Below are positions 43,595-54,060 of a stretch of 64,000 nt of DNA, piece after piece (within the stretch, counting starts at the first letter, position 1; each line of letters begins with the position of its first letter). Where the stretch lies: positions 496,001 through 560,000 of the forward strand of contig JANEZZ010001676.1 in NCBI GenBank assembly GCA_026122225.1, written 5' to 3'. The notes beneath the pieces were generated by a model, which worked only from the letters and a program-made list of their open reading frames with translations, ran no database searches and was not told where the DNA came from. Made by a program: the position numbers and the translations under genes. Origin of the DNA: Heloderma charlesbogerti. Lineage: Eukaryota; Chordata; Lepidosauria; Squamata; Helodermatidae.

Positions 43595-43602
43595 GGCTAG
43601 AC

Positions 43603-43960
43603 CAGGTGTGTTGAGCCTCTTTCAGCCCCAGGGCCAGCTTCCATTTCAGGGAAGCCCTTGGGGGCTGCATCCCAGTGGTGGGCGGGGCCAAAGGCAAAAG
43701 AGCTGGGGCCAAAGACACCAAAAATACCAGCACACCGTAGCTCCAAGTTCTTCCTGCCAGTAACTCAGCCTTTGGAAAGGCATTCCAGCCTTTTAGAATT
43801 GGGGGAGGGCGGATGCACAAAAGCTGGGGAACGACCAAGTGATTGGCGGTTGGGGGAAAGGGGGTGAGGCCAGGAGAAGGGGGCGTGATCATTTAGGAAA
43901 CCTGGAGAGCTGATTTGGAGCTGAGGCCAGATCTGGCTTGCAGGCCTGGGTTTCTGTTTC
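43603..43960 (+). mobile_element. hAT-like element (GGCCAAA family), right end lost
   Basis: It starts CAGGTGTGTTGAGCCTCTTT, a hAT-like terminus, and follows the order of 10727-11097. It is joined directly to the hAT fragment at 43962, so the right terminus is missing. Confidence 0.65.
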
Positions 43961-43961
43961 C

Positions 43962-44455
43962 ATTGGTAAATATCTACGTAGGCTAGAATGGCAAAAAATA
44001 AAGGAACCCAAATAGTGTCCACTACGCTATTTGCATTCCCCTTTTTTTCACCGTTTTATCTTACGTAAATATTTACGTAAGATAAATCGGCAAAAAATAG
44101 GGAACGCAAATGGCGGCCACCGTAGCCGCCGCCATTTGCGTACGCTGCATTGTTGTTGTTGTTGTTTTGAGGTTAGCTGTGATAGGCTACGTAAATTCTT
44201 ACGTAGCCTATCACGGTTGTCTGGCTGGATGCAAATGGCGGCCGCTACAGCAGCCGCCATTTGCATCCGCACCGGGACATCCGCGGCCGGGAATCCGGCC
44301 GCGTATGGCCCTGGCTGGCTGCTCTGCGGCCTGGCTGTGGAACGGAGCTGGCCATCGAGGATTCCGGTGGGGGGGAGGACCGGATCGCCTCTCCCCCCGT
44401 CGAGGATTCCACGGGGAGGGACGGAGCAAAGGTAAATGAGTTTTGTACATCCCTA
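43962..44455 (+). mobile_element. Palindrome-rich hAT-like element, copy C, left-truncated
   Basis: Ends TTTTGTACATCCCTA. Contains GGTAAATATCTACGTAGGCT, the hairpin pair 'aacccaaatagtgtccact' / 'ctatttgcattcccc', GTTTTATCTTACGTAAATAT-type palindromes and GCAAATGGCGGCC modules. The left third is absent. Donor-like 'caaaggtaaatgag' lies at 44428-44440. Confidence 0.85.
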
Positions 44456-44464
44456 GTCCTACGA

Positions 44465-44640
44465 GGTATAAATGCACATGCAGAAGTCCCCAGGTTCAAT
44501 CCCTGGCTTCTCCAGGTGGGGCTAGGAAAGACCCCTGCCTGAAACCCTGGAGAGCCGCTGCCAGTCAGTGTCGATAACACTGGGCCAGATGGGCCAATGG
44601 CCTGACTCAGGATAAGGCAGCTTCCGATGTTCTTATATAG
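44465..44640 (+). mobile_element. tRNA-Ala-derived SINE, 5' head missing
   Basis: Starts in the anticodon region 'cacatgcagaagtccccagg', then box B 'ggttcaatccctgg' and the body 'gaaaccctggagagccgctg' and 'ataaggcagcttccgatgtt'. Confidence 0.88.
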
Positions 44641-44884
44641 CGTTACCATGATGGGATCATAATGATATGACACAAGGTGTAGATCTGGCCAAGTCAAACA
44701 AAGCATGGTAGAGCTGGAGAGCAGACTGCCTTCCTCAGGCAGGCCTGGAGCCGAAGAGGGGCATAACTGGGGAGAGATCCAGAAAGGAGGGCTGTGTCTC
44801 ACGGGCCTTCGGAAGAGTAGCGGAGGGGAGGTATCACATAAGGTAGGAGCTACCCCTCCCTCTGCCGGGTGGCCAAAACCGCAC

Positions 44885-45034
44885 CAGACCTGTGAGATAA
44901 TTTTATACACTGTTTATAAATAAAACACCTGATGGCACACAATCATACCAAAGTCGTAACAACCATATCAGTCGTAGACTGCCGTGGTGGCCTTTATCTT
45001 TTATTTGGTGACTTGCTTCTGGAGTACTAACACA
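44885..45034 (-). repeat. Inverted copy of the 45900 tandem-repeat unit
   Basis: 'cagtgtttataaataaagc'-type sequence in reverse: 'cactgtttataaataaaaca', 'gcacacaatcataccaaagt', 'gtaacaaccatatca'. It forms an inverted pair with 45870-45960 around the hAT insertion. Confidence 0.65.
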
Positions 45035-45588
45035 TAGGATGTTGGAGAATTCTGCCACCGACTCCAGTGAGGCCGGATTCTTTAGAACCCGGGCCCCCAG
45101 AGTCCGTGGCAGAATGGACTCCCCCCGCCCCCCCGAAATCCCCCCCGGAATGGCGCTGACCTGGCGGCGGCGGCGGCGGCTCTGGGTTGTCTTCCAGCCA
45201 CTGCCGGGCTGCTGCGGCTGCAAATGGCGGCCGTCATAGCGGCCATCATTTGCATCCGTGCCTTAGGCCGTGATAGGCTACGTAAGTATTTACGTAGCCT
45301 ATCACGGCTAAGAGCAGGGGCGCAAATGGAGTAATGGGCGCCATTTGCGCCCCTGCTCTTTGCCGTAATAGGCTATGTAAATACTTACGTAGCCTATCAC
45401 GGCCTAAGGCATGGATGCAAATGGCGGCTGGCGTAGCGGCCGCCATTTGAGTCCGCAGTGTGGCAGCAGCGGCTGGAAGTCCGGCTGCGGCCGGCCGGGG
45501 GGGATTCTGGGGGGGGGGATGGATGGATTGCATCCCCCCCCAGCGGATGCCCCGGACCAGAACCGGGTAAGTGATCCGCTCACCCCTA
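45035..45588 (+). mobile_element. Palindrome-rich hAT-like element, copy D
   Basis: It starts TAGGATGTTGGAGAATTCTG and ends ATCCGCTCACCCCTA. Flanks CTAACACA (45027-45034) and CTAGCACA (45589-45596) match at 7 of 8. Modules: GCAAATGGCGGCCGTC, TAGGCTACGTAAGTATTTAC, and a central hairpin 'agagcaggggcgcaaatgg' / 'ccatttgcgcccctgctct' which is a perfect 19-bp pair. Donor-like GGGTAAGTGA at 45566-45575. Confidence 0.9.
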
Positions 45589-45596
45589 CTAGCACA

Positions 45597-46240
45597 TTTT
45601 GGGAAGAGAAAACCAGAATTTCTACTTTCAAGGCAGCATTGGAGTTTTTTCTAGAAGAACTATTTCACCATCAACCTATAAACATAATTGGCTATTTTGC
45701 CTTATCGACCAGTACACCACTGAAAAATGTATCTATTCGGGAAGTGAAACAAACTTGCAATAATATCAGTTATTAGAGTTTGTTATTAGTGTGTGTTATG
45801 TACCTTTAGAATTGGGTGTAGCAGTTCCTGATGAAAACTATGCAACGGGAATATACCGGGCTTCCCTACCCTGATACGGTTGTTATGACATTGGTATGAT
45901 TGTTTATGTACCATCAAGTGCTTTATTTATAAACATTGTATAAAATGAATTGCCATGATTGTTCGTGTAGCATCATAGGAACAAAGGAGCCTGCCTTATC
46001 CCGAGTCAGGCCACTGGCCCATCTAGCCCGGTCTTATCAACACTGACTGGCAGTGGCTCTCCAGGGTTTCAGGCAGGAGTCTTTCCTGGCCCCACCTGGA
46101 GAAGCCGGAGATCGAACCTGGGACCTTCTGCATGCAAAGCACATGCTCTATCACACTGAGCTATGGCCCCTCCCTAAAGCATCAAGTGCTTGATTTATAA
46201 ACACTGCATAAAAGTATGGTATTGGTCTAGTGCAGTTCTT
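45597..46240 (+). repeat. Host repeat of copy D, with ~65-bp tandem units
   Basis: Two units read 'tgattgtttatgtaccatca...tttataaacattgtataaaa' (about 45898-45955) and 'tgattgttcgtgtagcatca...tttataaacactgcataaaa' (from about 45957, resuming at 46179). A SINE is inserted in the second unit. Class unknown. Confidence 0.6.
45976..46177 (-). mobile_element. tRNA-Ala-derived SINE, full length, with 7-bp TSD
   Basis: Reverse orientation from 'taggaacaaaggagcctgcc' to 'ctgagctatggcccctccct'. AGCATCA stands on both sides (45969-45975, 46178-46184). Box B is 'gagatcgaacctgggacct'. Confidence 0.9.
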
Positions 46241-46289
46241 TTAGGTCTCTTGCACCGTGAGTGTTTGTTTTGAGCTGTTATTGGGGACA

Positions 46290-46460
46290 TTGCCTTATCT
46301 GTTTTGTATACCGCCCAATAGCTAAAGCTCTCTGCATGGTTTTCAAAAGATTAAAACCTTAAAAATACAAAATAAAACATAATATAAAGACCATTTACAT
46401 AAAACCATTTTCATACAATTAAAAACACACAGCAGTCAGCTTAGCAGCCCCAAACAAAAG
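46290..46460 (-). mobile_element. L2-like LINE 3' tip
   Basis: 'gtataccgcccaatagctaa' followed by A-rich 'aaaagattaaaaccttaaaa', the reverse of an L2 3' end. Confidence 0.6.
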
Positions 46461-46874
46461 AATCTTGTATATTAAGTTCATGACAGGATGAAGGAGGCGG
46501 TTGTTTATTTGAGTGCATGGCCTGTTTTTTGCACTCTGCAGACTTTTATTGGGTGTCTCTTAGGTCTTGTTTGAGAGAGAAATGCACAAAGAACCTTTCT
46601 TTCCCCCACCCTTCTTGCTTTCACTTCCCATTCATGTAACTTGCATCTCCAAAATGATAGAGGACCTGGAAAGATGTGTTCCATCTGGACCCTTTCTGCA
46701 AATTTTTCCTTTTGAAGCGAAAGTGGGGCAGCTGCCCCATTGGCACAGCCAAAGAAGCAGCCATTCCACTCACTGTGCTAGACCAAAGGGCAAGAAGATA
46801 TGACCCAGTCAATGCTGGATAATTATGTTAACCAGCAGAGATAGCAAATCTGGTCACTGCACTGGTGGGGGGCC

Positions 46875-47310
46875 CCTAACCTAGGGCCAAATTCAATTTC
46901 AGAGAAGCTCTTGGGGCCACATTTCACTGGCAGGTGGGGCCAAAGGCAAAAGGGGACAGTATCAAAATTATCTGAAATACCAAAACTACCAGCGTATTTT
47001 AGCTTAAAGCTAAAATCCTATGCATGCTAGGACAGAAAAAGTCCTACAATCCTATGCATGTTTAGAAAAAAGTCATTTAATTCTCAGCATGCCTCAGCCA
47101 GCCACTAATGAAGCCTTAGGAGAAGCATTTCAGCCTTTTAGAATGTGGAAAATACTGTGCAAAGCCCAGGAAACCACCTTGAGTGTTTTTTGCTAGAAAG
47201 GCTGGCTACAAATCAAACAAATAAGGGTACATGGCTATCTGGGAAACCAGAGAGGGATGGATTGGGACCTGAGGCAGGCCGAATTTGGCCTGAGGTTCAA
47301 CACCCCTGCC
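46875..47310 (+). mobile_element. hAT-like element (GGCCAAA family) with nested MITE
   Basis: Starts 'ggggcccctaacctagggcc' and ends GAGGTTCAACACCCCTG. A piece of the GCAATCCTATG-type MITE (47004-47107) interrupts it between 'gcgtattttagctt' and 'gccttaggagaagc'. Confidence 0.65.
47004..47107. mobile_element. GCAATCCTATG-type MITE, rearranged, nested
   Basis: 'aatcctatgcatgctaggac' and 'aatcctatgcatgtttagaa' occur as two tandem left arms followed by 'ctcagcatgcctcagccagc'. No right arm. Confidence 0.6.
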
Positions 47311-47379
47311 CTCACTCTTATTCTCCAGCTGTCCTTATATCCTAAGGACACTCTACATTTCTCAGTTTCTGCCCCTATT

Positions 47380-47800
47380 TTTGCCTTTTGTGTGAATTCC
47401 TTTTAGTTAGTGTTAGTGTGCCCATTTATGCACCCCCCAAAGAAAGGAAATGCATCATCAAATAAGAGGAGCAAAAAGGACAGAGACTTGAATAATATTT
47501 GCCTATGCATATTATATGTGCACAGATGCATGCTGAGAAATAATTACTATCATTGAAATAGAAATACAGTACATCTCACCATAACAGGGAAGACAAGGAC
47601 CCGATGGGGAATGCACACATCTCAAGTCATCACTGATCAGGTGACCTGATCCGCTTGGTCTGCTGTCCAGGTGCCAGGTGTGGATGGCCCACTTCAAGGC
47701 CCCTGCTGCTCTCCCTTCTTCAGGTCCTTGATCTTTAAAGCGGGCTTGGACCGCTGAAGGCAGCCCTTCAGACAGTGGATGCTTTCAAACGAGCTCATAT
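47380..47800 (+). mobile_element. GTCCTCT-family repeat, copy 4
   Basis: 'aaatacagtacatctcacca', 'gatcaggtgacctgatccgc', 'cttgatctttaaagcgggct'. Right end lost into the L2 fragment. Confidence 0.6.
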
Positions 47801-48403
47801 TATGCCAGTACTTTTCTAGCTGCACTGGATGCCGGTCCCTTTCCGGTCCTGATTCAAAGTGCTGGTATTAACATTCAAAGCCTTTAACGGCTTGGGGCCA
47901 GGTTATCTGAAAGGATTGCCTCCTCCCATATGTGCCTGCCCGGACCTTAAGATCATCCTCAGCAGTCCTTCTCCATGAGCCCCTGCCAAAGGAAATGAGA
48001 TGGGTGGCTACTAGGAGGAGGGCTTTTTCTGCTGTGGCACCCCAGCTGTGGAAGGAGCTCCCTTGTGAGGTTTGACTGGCACCTACATTGTGTTCCTTCT
48101 GGCACCAGGTGAAGACCTTTTTATTCTCCCAGGCATTTTAGCATTTTAGCTTTCTAGACTTTTAGCTCTGCTGTTTTAAATCTGTATTTTAAATCTCTGC
48201 ATTGCTGCTAGGTTTTATCTTGGTTTTATTCTGGTTGTATGGTTATACTATGATGTTTTATAAAAACATTTTAATGTTTTTATATTTTATATTGTTTTAC
48301 TGTGCACTTTTTGGTTTTAATTTTTGTGAACTGCCCAGAGAGCTTCGGCTATTGGGCAGTATAGAAATGAAATGAATGAATGAATGAATAAATAAATAAA
48401 TAA
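47801..48403 (+). mobile_element. L2-like LINE 3' region
   Basis: The translation contains KAFNGLGPGYLKG, a typical L2 C-terminal block. It is followed by 'ggaggagggctttttctgct', the 3' UTR and 'agcttcggctattgggcagt', with a (GAAT)n(AATA)n tail at 48369-48402. Coding is interrupted by stops. Confidence 0.82.
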
Positions 48404-48484
48404 TAAGTGGAGGAGAGGGCTCTTGCAGGATAGGGGCATTACACTGCAGACAGTTGGCACTGAAGCACAATGGTCTGTCATCGG

Positions 48485-48670
48485 GGGAAGGGATGAGCTC
48501 AGTAGTGGAGCCCCTGCTTTGCATGCAGAAGGTCCCGGGTTCGATCCCTGGCAGCATCTCCAGGTAGGGCAGGAAACATCCTGCCCAAAATCCTGGAGAG
48601 CCCTTGCTGCCAATCTGTTCCAACAAGTCTGGGCTAGATGGACCAAGAGTCTGACTCAGTAGAAGGTCAC
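48485..48670 (+). mobile_element. tRNA-Ala-derived SINE
   Basis: Head 'gagctcagtagtggagcccc', 'tgctttgcatgcagaagg' (TGC loop), 'tcccgggttcgatccctgg' (box B). The body ends 'ctgactcagtagaaggtcac'. Confidence 0.9.
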
Positions 48671-48683
48671 TTCCCAGGTTAGG

Positions 48684-48897
48684 AACAAAGGAACACAGGA
48701 AGCTGCCTTTTACTGAGTGAGACCCTTGGTCCATCTAGCCCAGTATTGTCGACACTGACTGGCAGTGACTCTTGAGGGTTTCAGGCAGGATATAGGTAGG
48801 GTTTCCTTGCCCTACCTGGAGAAGCCAGGAATCGAACCTGAGGCCTTCTGCATGCAAAGCAGGGGCTCTACCACACTAAGCTATGGCCCCTCCCTAT
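48684..48897 (-). mobile_element. tRNA-Ala-derived SINE, inverted to its neighbour
   Basis: Reverse orientation: 'ggaacacaggaagctgcctt', 'ccatctagcccagtattgtc', 'ggaatcgaacctgaggcct', 'ctaagctatggcccctccct'. It lies tail to tail with the preceding copy. Confidence 0.92.
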
Positions 48898-50271
48898 AGG
48901 GTCCTAGGGTGTGGGGCTCATAAATTGATGCTTGGCGTTACATGCATGTCCCTCCTCACATCTGTGAAATGTTGAAGGGCTTCTGTGCCTCTTGATAATA
49001 TACTTGATTCCCATCATGCTGAAGGTTTGAAAACAAAATGCTCATTCTGCAGAGTGCCAAGGAGAATTCATCACTGCCAGCATAGCAGCGCTCTTTTGGA
49101 AAGCAGGTCCAGGAGTGTACTTCCAACTGTTAACTGGATTAAGGAGTCGAATTTGGGGTCTTGATCCCCACATAGTTAGCACCATACCCTTTGGAAGGTG
49201 GCCAAACTTCTCACTTGGCATACAACCCTGCATGCAACTTAGAAACCAGCCCTGCCCTCTCTGCTATGCTAGAGATATTTTATCTGCTCTTTTGGGACAC
49301 TTGATAGAAATTTAAACATACCTCAGCCAGCCACACTGCAAGGTAAATATTCCATCACTCTTACAAATAGGAGCAGCAGTTAACCCTACACAGCTGGTAG
49401 GCAGAAGCAATCAACTGGAACAGATGAATCTTGCCCCTGAGCTGGGCATGCATGAGCACAGTACATGATATACTTTGCACTGGGTGGGAAGGTGGATCCA
49501 ACCAGCCAGAGCTCCTGGCAAGAACTTTGCTTCGCTACAAATGAACAAAGGTGAGCAAGATGAGCTTTACAAGAGGAGAGCTGTAAAATTTCAATGAAGA
49601 TGAGAAACAACAGAGTGTCACAAAGAAAAATGACTGGTTTCTGATTCAGCACTGTGACCAACATACTAACAGAAGATTGGTTAACAGTTTCACTTGTAAG
49701 ATGCATTACAGAAAGAGAGTCAAATGAAGATGCAAATTTTAGAGAGTTTCTAGATGGGACTTTTATTTTGCACTTGTCATTCCTCACTCACAGTTGCTTA
49801 CAGGTGCTTTAAACATTGTTGTCACCATCCAGTTTCACTTGTTTTTTAAGAGCACTTTTGGTAGGGGGATGGCACAGGAAAAATCCAGTATTTTTCCCAA
49901 AGCGAAACAAAGTGCTAGTCCCCACGAGTGTAATTGCATTAGTCTGCTATACCACAGTGCCACCTAGAGGTTATGTTGCAGAAAGTATGAAAAGGCAGGA
50001 AAGGAAAATAACTACATGTAGAGCTCTGGTCTTAATTCTGCAACGAATTCCAAAGTAGAAACAGCGGGTTCAACAGCTTTGTCTAGCAAAACTCTCTAAC
50101 ATCAGGCTTGGTTTCATATGTTTTCCTTTCTGCACAAGCCAGGAGGGGTGGGGGTGGAGTCTTTTAATTATTGGCTTTGCTAGAATGGGTCTGGATTCAA
50201 GACCAGTGCCTTTGCTCTTTTTGAGAACAGAACTTCGCAACAGCAAATCACTCTTCTTCAAATACCAGAGG
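48898..50271. other. Unassigned, largely unique-looking
   Basis: No repeat family or coding exon recognised over about 1.4 kb. Short frames have no family resemblance. Confidence 0.35.
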
Positions 50272-50425
50272 ATACAAGACGAGCTCCGTGGGATCAAACC
50301 AAAGGATCATCTTGCCCAGCGGCATCCTCTTTCCAAAAGTGGCTGATCAGATACCTCTGAGAAGCTGACAAGCCGGCTGCCAAGCAGGAGTGTTGCAAGG
50401 CCCACAAAGGTCCAGGCCCCAGGCC
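50272..50425 (-). mobile_element. CR1-like LINE 3' end, old
   Basis: Reverse orientation and diverged: 'gggatcaaaccaaaggatca', 'tggctgatcagatacctctg'. Matches the region 'ggatcagacc...cacagtggcc' of other copies. Confidence 0.5.
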
Positions 50426-50639
50426 CGCGGGACACACATCTGCATCTGCTAATCTATACAGACAAACTGAGAAACAATGGCGAAGATTGGTTCAAATTTC
50501 ACTGGAGGCAAAGCCAGCCAATTAATTTCTCATGTAAAACTATCTCAAATAAAATAAATTCTTCAGTTAGTTTGCACCTTACCCTAGTTCATCCCAAACC
50601 AATGGAAAAAGCTTTTCCTAAACTTAATTGCCATGGGTG

Positions 50640-51255
50640 TTACAGCATGTCCCCCTTGAAAATTGTCCCCGGCGTGGGAATTAAGCTGAGAAAAAACTTT
50701 CTAGGACACTGTGGGAGAGCTCTGGGACCAGGGCCCCATTGCACAATGCCTAGCAATACCCCTGGGACCATGTCAAGAGCCCTCTAACACTATTGCTTGC
50801 CCCCTACCAGCAACTCTTCCCCCCATACTCTTCCAGTATGCAGGGATATCATGCTTCTGTAGCACTGGCAAAGTGGTAAATTTGGAAGCGCAGGTGCTCC
50901 TCATGATAATCCCCGCAGCCACGCCCCCAAGCAGAGTTCAAACATTCAGGCAGCTGGGTTGATCCATACCAACAACCCACTTCAACCATTTCTCATCTTC
51001 ACCTGCACCAGGTCTTTTGTAAAACAAATGGGTCCAAATTGCCCATTCCAGACCAAGCCGACCAAAAATACTTTGCTTTACAACAGGGAACACTATTGTT
51101 GCAGGGAAGATTCATTCCCCCCTTCCCCGCAGCTACTGTGAAGATTGCAGCTAAGCTCAGAGGGAACAGGGTAGTCTGAGGGGGTGGCAGATGACATCAC
51201 CATCCCTGCTAATAAAAAGATGCCAGCGCTGCGTCCCTGGGAGCCCTGGTTCCAC
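50640..51255. repeat. Unclassified interspersed repeat, copy 2
   Basis: Aligns in order with 18985-19780. The right end 'tccactacaccactgttc' reads CAGTGGTGTAGTGGA in reverse, a hAT-like terminus shape. Confidence 0.6.
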
Positions 51256-51600
51256 TACACCACTGTTCTATAGGTATCATGACTAATTGTCTCCATGAAA
51301 TGGTCTAATCACCTTTGAAAACCATCAAAGCCACTGGCTGCCTCCACATCTGGTGACAGTGAATTCCATAGATGAATTACATCTTGTGTCAAGAGGGACT
51401 TTCGTTTGTGTTCCTGGACTCCTCTGCCTCTACCTAGCATCTTCAGCACTTCATTTTGAAAATGAGAGGTACTGAGGTTCAGATTTGGGAGTCCTGTATC
51501 CCAGTCTTGGATATGCTGTTGTGCACTCAGTGTTGTGCAAAAACCATTCTGCATAGGCTCAGAGGGACTCCTTTTAATTCTTTCCTATATATTCTAGGGC
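51256..51600 (-). mobile_element. CR1-like LINE, ORF2 C-terminus
   Basis: Minus-strand frame 51309-51554 reads HFQNEVLKMLGRGRG, EHKRKSLLTQDVIHLWNSLS and FDGFQR, equivalent to the CR1-like frame at 14808-15047 but more diverged. Confidence 0.7.
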
Positions 51601-52960
51601 TGAGCCATCAATCTGAGAGTAGGTTCCAGAAATCAGGACTAATCTGTATTCCAGAGGCAGCTCAATGAAGCAGATGAATCCTGAAGGGGGGATTCCGAAC
51701 CATTTCAGACCATCAGTGTGGGACCCCATTTTTGAATGCTTTTCCAGATTAAAAAAACAAAAAACAAAAATCCCTGCCAGAAGAAAACTAGCAGATCAGG
51801 CAAAAATATTCCAGCCCAGATCTTCTCTACTATGTTAGCTCTCTGGTTCCTCACCGCCCCCAAATGTGGAAGAACACACTTGTTGGGGTGGGACTGATAT
51901 GGGAGGTATGGTATTACGGTGGCTCCAGTCCTTTCTAGAGGGACAAATCCAGCAGGTAGTGTTGCAGGACCTCTGTTCCACCTCATGGCCATTGGGGAAC
52001 AGCCATTCATCTTGTCCCCTATGTTTAACATCTATGTGAAACAACCGGGAGGAGGCATCCAGAGGTTTGGGCTAACAGGGTCCAAACTTTTTGTGACATT
52101 GGGCCCATTTGGAATTTTGAGAGAGTGCTGTGGGCACTCTCTCAAAATGCCATGGCAGAGGGCTTTCCCATTCACAAACTTCCCACTGTCGTGCCAGTCA
52201 CAAATCGCCAATTTCCCAGACAGCAAACGAGTGAGACTAATAGAAAAGTAACTTGCCTAAGAAGCTAACTACAAGGCAGAAGTTGGGTCAGAGTTCCAAA
52301 ACATGAAACCATTTCCTGCTCTAATACCCATTTTACTGAAGGCAAACCGCTGAGGCTCAGAGAGGAGGAGCTTGACCAAGAAACTGAGAACAAGGAGAGG
52401 CGGATCTGAGCCCCAACTCTTAGATCACACACAGACCTGCACAAATACACAACAAAATACCAGTTGCACAAAAGGCAAACTGGTGATGCTCAGAGAAGCA
52501 CACTCTCAGACACATGTAACACACACGGCCCCCTTCCTTCCCATCACTCCCTCTACTCCCACCACCGAACCCTTCCTATCAATCCCCCAAATTATCTTTT
52601 TCTTGCATGCTTCAAAACAAAGCCCTGGGCTGCAGCCACCCAGTGTTTTGAGTTAGCCACACATGTGGGGCCCAGGGCATTCCTGGAAATAAAAGACAGC
52701 ACTGGAGGGTGGTGCTTTGCTTGCAGCAAGTCAGCCTACCAGTTTAGGGATCCCCCCCCCCAACTAAAAAATCTCATAAATAAAAAACAGCCTAAAACAA
52801 AAAGTAAGAAAAGCAGAAGGTACAGGAGGCCTGGTGGGTGCCAAGGGAGGTGACCAGGGGCCACAGTTGGGCCCACGGGTACCATGTTGGGGATGCAAGG
52901 GAGAAAGTGCAATCAATAAGAGATTCCGCTGTACTTTTCATTTCCATCTGTTTATGCCAG
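51601..52960. other. Unassigned, with a short perfect hairpin
   Basis: No gene recognised. 52114-52148 contains 15-bp perfect arms 'attttgagagagtgc' / 'gcactctctcaaaat' around a 5-nt loop. Confidence 0.4.
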
Positions 52961-52964
52961 TGAG

Positions 52965-53780
52965 GCTGTGGCACTCTTGCATTGGTATCTGGACGCGTAG
53001 GCTAGACGAGGGCAAGCTGAAGCTCAATCCAGATGAGATAGAGGTACTGTGATTTGGATGTGGTCTGAATAGAGGCTTGCAACCAGTTCTGGATGGGGTT
53101 GCACTGCCTGTGAACCACCAAATTGCAACTTGGGGGTTTTCTTGGCCGGAATACTATCCACAGAGACACAAGTGGCATCAGCAGTGTCTGGTTTTACCTT
53201 TTACCAGCTGCAGACTTCCAGAAAAGGCGAGCCTTGCATATGACCCCTACACTGCACCAGTTACACTAGCATTATGGGGTCCAATTTATAGTGCTGATGC
53301 TGACCTTTCACACCCCAAACAATTTGGGATCAGGTTGTTTGAAGTACTGCTTGCATCCATTCAAACGAGCCTGGCTGGGCCTTAAGATTAGACTCAGAGG
53401 CCATGTTTGCAGGTACACAATCCCTTAGGTCCTCAGAGGGCATGCTCCTGGTGGTTCCAAATGGACCTACGGCTTGATTGGAGTCCACCCGGAGAAAAGC
53501 CTTAAGCATGGTGGCCCCCTTCTTATGGAACTCCCTGCCTTTGGAGGTCAGGCAGGCGCCAACGTTGTGCTATTTCCGGCACCTCCTGAAAAAAATATTT
53601 ATTTCAGGAAGCCTTCCTTGACTGACTGGCCACAGTTTTATCAGAATTCTGTTTCTTTTTTTAAAAAAATAGTAATACTTTTAATGTGGCGATTCATTAT
53701 TTTTTATATCTTTTATTGTTCACCGCTGTGGAATCTGTCTAGACGTGGTGTGGTGTACAAATATTGTAAATAAATAAATA
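52965..53780 (+). mobile_element. L2 LINE fragment, 3' part
   Basis: The translation begins WTRRLDEGKLKLNPDEIEVL, the L2 RT block downstream of the catalytic site. It later has 'tatggaactccctgcctttg' (WNSLP region). The 3' UTR runs to 'gtaaataaataaataaaat'. Broken by several stops. Confidence 0.75.
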
Positions 53781-53784
53781 AAAT

Positions 53785-54060
53785 CTATTAGACTGACTGT
53801 GGTAAGGCCTTTTTGGTGGTGGCCCCATGTTTCTGGAACTCCCTCCAAAGCAGGGCTGGCATCAAAGCATAGGCATGGTCGGGCATCTGCTGAAGGCTCA
53901 CTCCCCAGCAGAGGGCCATTGCGAGGAGCTGCGTGGAGTCACCCCTCTTCACTATTGCAACCTGCTTGTTCACCTGCCTCTCGCTTTGGCCCAGAGAACG
54001 GTGATGGGGAGAATGCTGGGCCTTGGTCTGATCCAGCATGGCTCTTCTTATGTGAGTAGG
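53785..54060 (+). mobile_element. L2-like and CR1-like scraps
   Basis: 53795-53860 resembles the L2 ORF end ('tggtggccccatgtttctgg'). 54003-54055 is a CR1-like 3' tip ('ctggtctgatccagc'-type, 'ggctcttcttatg'). Confidence 0.5.

Noticed and set aside
45597..46240. CRISPR-like array from ~65-bp units
   Set aside because: Only two imperfect direct units plus one inverted unit, with no unique spacers, in a vertebrate genome.
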